A stretch of DNA of 24,601 bases from a virus. The notes below the pieces were generated by a model. The model searched no databases. It was not told where the DNA came from and saw only the letters and a program-made list of their open reading frames with translations. The DNA lies in IMG/VR virus record IMGVR_UViG_3300028571_000112, positions 1 through 24,601 of that record; one strand, written 5' to 3'. Made by a program: the position numbers and the translations under genes. Shown here piece by piece: positions 20,948 to 24,601 of the stretch. Every line of letters starts with the position of its first letter. Position 1 is the stretch's first letter.

Positions 20948-22150
20948 TTAGCCCCAGATGCGGCAGCCCATTTGTGGACGAATTGTGCTGAAACCGTACA
21001 AAACGTCAATACGGCAAGGCATACGGTCATTGTTGATGTCGTACTGACGAACAACACGCAAGCTGATACCGTTGTGAACTGCGCGTGCAGCCATGTCAAC
21101 ACCTTGTGGGAGTAACAAGTCAGCAGTAGCAAACGTGATGGCATCCTTGTGGTAAACCAAGTTCTGAGCGTACTGGCTAGATGCAGCGCCCACAAACACA
21201 ACGGCAGCACCGGAAGCAGGGAAGCTGTCAACGGTGGCCAAAGCATTGGCGGCGGTGTAAATAGGAGCAACAGTCACAACGATTGCAGTGCCAGTGGCAG
21301 TGGCGTCAGCCAAAGCAACGAACTGGAACAACGAACCAGTGGATTCACGGGTTTGTGGGTTTACAGCAAAGCAACTACCAACAGTAAACACGTCGCCTTG
21401 TTTAACTGTCAGGCCAGAGCCGATAGTCAAAGCAATGCTAGAAGCGCCTTCAGTAGACACAGTGGTGGTCACAGAATTGCCAGTAGCAACGCGTGAGCCA
21501 GTCATGTGCTGCTTGATAGACTGAGACATGTTGACCTCGTCATAACCGAGAACACCAGTGCCCATCATGCCGTTCTTGAACTGCTTGCTGATGGTGTCTG
21601 TAGGATTGAACAAACCCTTCATGCCTTCAACCAAACCAGCGTTAGCAGCTGGGTTAACGGTGGCGTAACGGGGGTTCATCACAGCGGCGTTTTCGTTTAG
21701 CTTCTGTTGGGCTTGGAGCAAGACCAAAGAAGTTGAGGGCGTAGTGCCAGGCGTGCCAACGGTGTTACCGATGGATTTGTACGCATTGGCCACGTCAGCA
21801 TCAATGGAAGATGCCAACTGGCTAATACGAGGCTTTAACACACGCTCTGCGAAGTCGTCCAATTGCATGGTCAATTCAGCAGATGTGAAGTTAACACCAA
21901 TGTGCTTTTGTGAAGCAACAGTCAGTGTGGTGAACTGTTCGTTGTCGTCTTGAACTTGCAAGGCGGCGCCGTCAGTTACCAAAGCACGGTCAGGTAAACG
22001 AATACGCAATGTAGAGCCGATCTTTGCGCCTTCAACAGCGAAAGAGTCGTCATATTGGCGGTTTACGTTACGGGTGATCACCAAGTTGTTCTCAAGAATT
22101 TCGAGAGCCTTACGGGTGATCATGTCAATCGTCAGAATACTATTAGACAT
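20948..22150 (-). CDS. Major capsid protein, P22 coat (gp5)-like
   Basis: A 400-residue protein forming the icosahedral shell (P22 coat has 430). It opens SNSILTIDMITRKALEILEN (2-21) and NLVITRNVNRQYDDSFAVEG (22-41), then AKIGSTLRIRLPDRALV, the N-terminal arm and first strands of the P22_CoatProtein family. SQKHIGVNFTSAELTMQLDD (79-98) and FAERVLKPRISQLASSID are the long spine-helix region, and the C-terminal QYDINNDRMPCRIDVLYG (near 372-389) the conserved end. A strong GAAAGGA ribosome binding site precedes the ATG. Scaffold is directly upstream, decoration-type genes downstream. Confidence 0.93.
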   Translation of the reverse strand: MSNSILTIDMITRKALEILENNLVITRNVNRQYDDSFAVEGAKIGSTLRIRLPDRALVTDGAALQVQDDNEQFTTLTVASQKHIGVNFTSAELTMQLDDFAERVLKPRISQLASSIDADVANAYKSIGNTVGTPGTTPSTSLVLLQAQQKLNENAAVMNPRYATVNPAANAGLVEGMKGLFNPTDTISKQFKNGMMGTGVLGYDEVNMSQSIKQHMTGSRVATGNSVTTTVSTEGASSIALTIGSGLTVKQGDVFTVGSCFAVNPQTRESTGSLFQFVALADATATGTAIVVTVAPIYTAANALATVDSFPASGAAVVFVGAASSQYAQNLVYHKDAITFATADLLLPQGVDMAARAVHNGISLRVVRQYDINNDRMPCRIDVLYGFSTIRPQMGCRIWG

Positions 22151-22168
22151 GTTAGTCCTTTCAAAAAA

Positions 22169-22957
22169 TTAGCGGTTGCGTTGCGCTTCGTACTTTTTTA
22201 TCTGGCGGGCACGTTCAGCTTCGATCCACTGCGAGGTTGTCATAGACTTGATTGACCTTGGGTCAGTCGTGTCATGGCTCGGAGCGCCGTTTGAACGTGC
22301 TGTTACCGGACTAATCGGTGCTGGCGCGTTTGAAGTTTTTTTGACCGGAGGGTCTGAAGCCAATCTGGCCTCAATCTTTCCAATCTCTTTGGCCTGCATG
22401 AAAGGCGTTAAACGGGCGATTCTTGCCGCTTCCTTGACGTTAGAACCTAAGTAGTAAGCTACTTCGGGGCCAACGTCAGATTCATAGATCGCTTCAGCCA
22501 TTACCTCGGTGATGGGCACGTTAGGGTTACGGGCTACCTGATCGTAGTCGTCGTATTTGTCCCTGACCTTTTCCTCACTGTCGGCATAAGCCTCCATGAT
22601 CTCGGCTTGCTGCTTTGCGGCATCACGTTGGGCGACAAGTTCTTGGGCCTTCTGAAGTGCCAGTGCTTGCGCATAGTCTTCAGGGTTTACAAAACTGTCA
22701 GCACTCGGTGCTTCCGCTGGCATAGACCTTAAAGTTTGCGTCTCCGCTACTCTTGTGGCCTGATCTCTTTCCCATTTGCGCTGTTCTCTTGCGAGGCGCT
22801 TACCGATCATTGCGTCAATTTCAGCTTGCGTATAAGTTTTTTCCGCTGGCTGGTCTGTCTGCTCTGTCGATACTTCCGGCGTATTAACTTCGGGTTCAGG
22901 GGCAGCCGTTGCTTCCTGTTCCGGCGCGGGTACTACCGCTAAGTTTTCATTGTCCAT
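22169..22957 (-). CDS. Scaffolding protein
   Basis: A 262-residue, highly charged helical protein immediately before the coat gene. Residues 1-40 are acidic and Pro/Glu-rich; 41-130 are coiled-coil-like (AQALALQKAQELVAQRDAAK and QQAEIMEAYADSEEKVRDKY); the C-terminus is basic and helix-turn-helix-like: SMTTSQWIEAERARQIKKYE followed by AQRNR. In P22 the basic C-terminal helix-turn-helix of scaffold binds coat protein. It directs procapsid assembly and leaves before packaging. The ribosome binding site lies within a small hairpin (22962-22975). Confidence 0.85.
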   Translation of the reverse strand: MDNENLAVVPAPEQEATAAPEPEVNTPEVSTEQTDQPAEKTYTQAEIDAMIGKRLAREQRKWERDQATRVAETQTLRSMPAEAPSADSFVNPEDYAQALALQKAQELVAQRDAAKQQAEIMEAYADSEEKVRDKYDDYDQVARNPNVPITEVMAEAIYESDVGPEVAYYLGSNVKEAARIARLTPFMQAKEIGKIEARLASDPPVKKTSNAPAPISPVTARSNGAPSHDTTDPRSIKSMTTSQWIEAERARQIKKYEAQRNR

Positions 22958-22961
22958 TTTT

Positions 22962-22993
22962 GAATCCTAAGATTCCCTGGTGTGCTGCACCAG
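22962..22993 (-). promoter_or_regulatory. Two adjacent hairpins covering the scaffold gene leader
   Basis: On the minus strand CTGGTG-CAGCA-CACCAG (22993-22977) is followed by GAATC-TTAG-GATTC (22975-22962). The AGGA Shine-Dalgarno of the scaffold gene lies in the loop and 3' arm of the second hairpin, 4 bases before the ATG region. This could lower or control scaffold translation. No terminator-like T-tract follows. Confidence 0.45.
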
Positions 22994-23015
22994 TACAGTT
23001 TGAAACATTCTATTA

Positions 23016-23513
23016 CTAAATTGTTGGCCAATCAATAGTCCAAGGAAATCCAGCTTGTAATGGTACATCACGCAAGGCTTGGCGGTATGTAGCCCATGCA
23101 GTTTTATCTGCGGTGCTGTCGGCAATCTGTGTCCAGTCGCTGTCGCTGAGTAATTGAGTACGTTGATTGCGTACATTTGTAGCCTGCTCTGCGTCTTTCA
23201 TGGCCTTGTAAGCTGCCTCATGCTCAATAGCAGATGTGACATTGCCAGACTCATCTGTAGTGTCTGTAAAGACAGGGCCAAGCACATACTTGGTGTACCA
23301 CTTACCATCAATCTGCTCTACACCTTGTGCTTGAGAGTATTGGTAAACAGTACCACCTGTGGCTTGTGGGCCTTCAAAGACTACATCAGCACCCAAAGCC
23401 TCCAAGACTTCGGTTGTTGTTGTCTCCCATGATGGGCCTCCATTGGCTTTTGTGTATGCACGAAATTCACTTTCGTACATGACTTGTCCAGTTGATCGTA
23501 AACGAATCTGCAT
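23016..23513 (-). CDS. Tail fibre assembly chaperone-like protein, 165 residues
   Basis: C-terminal half holds NQRTQLLSDSDWTQIADSTA followed by WATYRQALRDVPLQAGFPWT and IDWPTI, the RN.lL..SDWTQ...WA.YRQALRD...Q.GFPW signature of phage tail assembly chaperone (APC) proteins found next to tail fibre genes. The N-terminal half (1-90) is predicted beta/alpha (MQIRLRSTGQVMYESEFRAY) and may bind the fibre tip. It is immediately downstream of the fibre gene (9-base gap), which supports a chaperone or attachment role for it. Role in assembly is inferred. Confidence 0.8.
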   Translation of the reverse strand: MQIRLRSTGQVMYESEFRAYTKANGGPSWETTTTEVLEALGADVVFEGPQATGGTVYQYSQAQGVEQIDGKWYTKYVLGPVFTDTTDESGNVTSAIEHEAAYKAMKDAEQATNVRNQRTQLLSDSDWTQIADSTADKTAWATYRQALRDVPLQAGFPWTIDWPTI

Positions 23514-23522
23514 ATAAGTCCT

Positions 23523-24601
23523 TTAAGCAATTGCTAAATAAATGTAGGTTTCGCCTTGAATATTTGTTGCTTCTCTGTAAGCAATAAATCCTGACGAGTC
23601 TGGGTTTATCATATCTAAAGTGTTTTCGGCAGAAGTGCTATTTAATTCTAAATATGGGTCACCAGTTAAAGGAGGGTTAATGCCTCTAGCTGTATCAAAA
23701 ACCCACCAACCATAAGAGCTACTTGACGCTATTTTTATCATTACAAATCTTGCACCAGATGTAAAACCACAGTCAATTGTTTGTGGCCCAGTAGTGTTGT
23801 GAGTGCCTACATATGAGCCTACTTTGGAAACACCAGCGCAGGTTGCAAAAAGGTAGGCGACATATGTACCACCGGACAAGTTCCCAAAGTTTGCACTAGC
23901 GTTTCCTGCTGGGAATAGTGTTGCTGACAAAGTTCCCGTGCCAAACCAACCGCCAGTTCCTGCGTTGTACCAGCCAGTTGTTGAATTCAAAATCAGGTTG
24001 TAGTCAGCGGATGGTCGTGCATTTGAGTAAACACCCCAGTTCACATCACCAGACCCGCCAGCGTTTCTGCGCTTGACAATAAACAACTCAGGCACAACTC
24101 CAAGATTGTGGTTAATGCTTCTATTGCTTGTTCCATCCCCTGTATAGCAAACCTCATCAAAGAAGCTGGGGGCACGTCTGAACATCCACCAAACTTCTGA
24201 AACACCTTGATTCCAACTACCAACTTTTGCAGTTGTATTCCAAAGGTCATACAAAGATGGTGCTTGGCTTGTTGTTACCTCAGCGTCTGTTGTGTTCGTC
24301 TTTAAATAATTTTGAGATGCACTTGAGTTTGAGTTCGCAAAGTTAACAAGCCTTGAATAGTTTGCTTTATATAAAGTTCCTGTTCGCCATGCGTCAATGT
24401 ACATATCAGCAGGAAAACCAACGCTCAAACTATCGCCTGCGCTGTATGTTCCAGTTTGCGCACTAAACACACTCGTCCCACTCGTAGGCACTTTCATCGG
24501 GCCTCTACGAATGGCTATGTAGATGAATGGTGCAGAGGCACTCATGTTGCCTAAACTTTCAAACCCAGTTGCAGTTGGGCCAAAATCATTTGTAGTTGAT
24601 T
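23523..24601 (-). CDS. Tail fibre protein (DUF7483-like C-terminal region), N-terminus beyond the window
   Basis: The frame is open to the right edge: in front of the ATG at 24545 it reads ...NDFGPTATGFESLGN in frame, so this ATG is internal and the gene is cut by position 24601; at least 358 codons are present. The region FESLGN, MSASAPFIYIAIRRGPM, KVPTSGTSVFS and later VPELFIVKRRNAGGSGDVNW (about 150 residues after the ATG) matches a common phage fibre/structural domain of beta-sandwich type with repeated GTY.Y.F and GSYVG strands. It ends with GETYIYLAIA, echoing the IYIAIRR strand. Likely receptor-binding or virion surface protein; a chaperone gene follows. Confidence 0.78.
   Translation of the reverse strand, partial: STTNDFGPTATGFESLGNMSASAPFIYIAIRRGPMKVPTSGTSVFSAQTGTYSAGDSLSVGFPADMYIDAWRTGTLYKANYSRLVNFANSNSSASQNYLKTNTTDAEVTTSQAPSLYDLWNTTAKVGSWNQGVSEVWWMFRRAPSFFDEVCYTGDGTSNRSINHNLGVVPELFIVKRRNAGGSGDVNWGVYSNARPSADYNLILNSTTGWYNAGTGGWFGTGTLSATLFPAGNASANFGNLSGGTYVAYLFATCAGVSKVGSYVGTHNTTGPQTIDCGFTSGARFVMIKIASSSSYGWWVFDTARGINPPLTGDPYLELNSTSAENTLDMINPDSSGFIAYREATNIQGETYIYLAIA

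Noticed and set aside
20905-21270. 121-codon minus-strand frame overlapping the coat gene
   Set aside because: It is an out-of-frame shadow of the coat protein and ends in the terminator hairpin region.
1-24601. tRNA genes, integrase, attachment site, CI-type repressor
   Set aside because: I looked on both strands and saw none; absence in this window does not exclude them elsewhere in the genome.

Overview
The window is a piece of the genome of a tailed, short-tailed (podovirus-type) phage with a P22-like virion. The evidence is a linked set of minus-strand genes that read as a scaffold, a P22-type coat protein, a P22 gp4-like tail accessory factor, a gp10-like DNA stabilisation protein, a tail fibre and tailspike, and three ejection-type proteins. 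These are followed by a lysis region. No bacterial housekeeping gene, tRNA, rRNA, CRISPR array, IS element or integrase was seen. Base composition is moderate and the protein families are typical of environmental Gram-negative phages. A freshwater betaproteobacterial host is a guess, not something the sequence proves. The window holds no portal or terminase genes, and both edges cut through a gene, so this is an internal slice of a larger genome. There is no stretch over 300 bases without a gene.

Layout. (1) Positions 1-2221, minus strand: a Cro-like 51-residue repressor, a long hairpin plus T-tract, a lambda-O-like replication initiator carrying iteron-like repeats, a lambda-P-like protein and an orphan cytosine-5 DNA methyltransferase that runs off the left edge. 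(2) Positions 2222-2330: a divergent control region with a 16-bp palindromic operator candidate and a good sigma-70-type rightward promoter. (3) Positions 2331-5545, plus strand: an early operon of small proteins plus a recombination module (single-strand annealing protein, an unknown protein, YqaJ/lambda-type exonuclease, a small protein with an SSB-like acidic tail), a winged-helix protein and an acidic protein. (4) A hairpin at 5561-5590 lies where the two transcription directions converge. (5) Positions 5566-24601, minus strand: the late block. In transcription order (right to left) it holds a tail-fibre gene cut by the right edge, a fibre-assembly chaperone, scaffold, coat, two small capsid-associated proteins, a small protein, gp4-like and gp10-like tail proteins, a short fibre-like protein, a 1205-residue tailspike with a self-cleaving chaperone end, a cupin, three ejection proteins, three small membrane proteins, a 3-TM holin, a GH24 endolysin, an HExxH protein, an HTH-phosphoesterase and a 47-residue membrane protein.

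How it works together. The early arrangement mimics lambda: a Cro-like repressor is divergently transcribed from a recombination operon, a terminator-like hairpin lies between cro and the replication genes, and an origin candidate lies inside the O-like gene. No CI-like repressor or integrase is in the window, so lifestyle cannot be decided. In the late block most genes overlap by 1-14 bases or abut. The exception is the capsid cluster, where three separate hairpins follow the coat gene and its two partners, probably setting protein ratios.

Most interesting items: the 11-bp iteron array inside the replication initiator; the long hairpin plus T8 between cro and that gene; several tiny genes (30-51 residues) easily missed; the hairpins around the capsid and scaffold genes; a tail-fibre module placed upstream of the scaffold gene; and a possible structured leader at 4874-4930.
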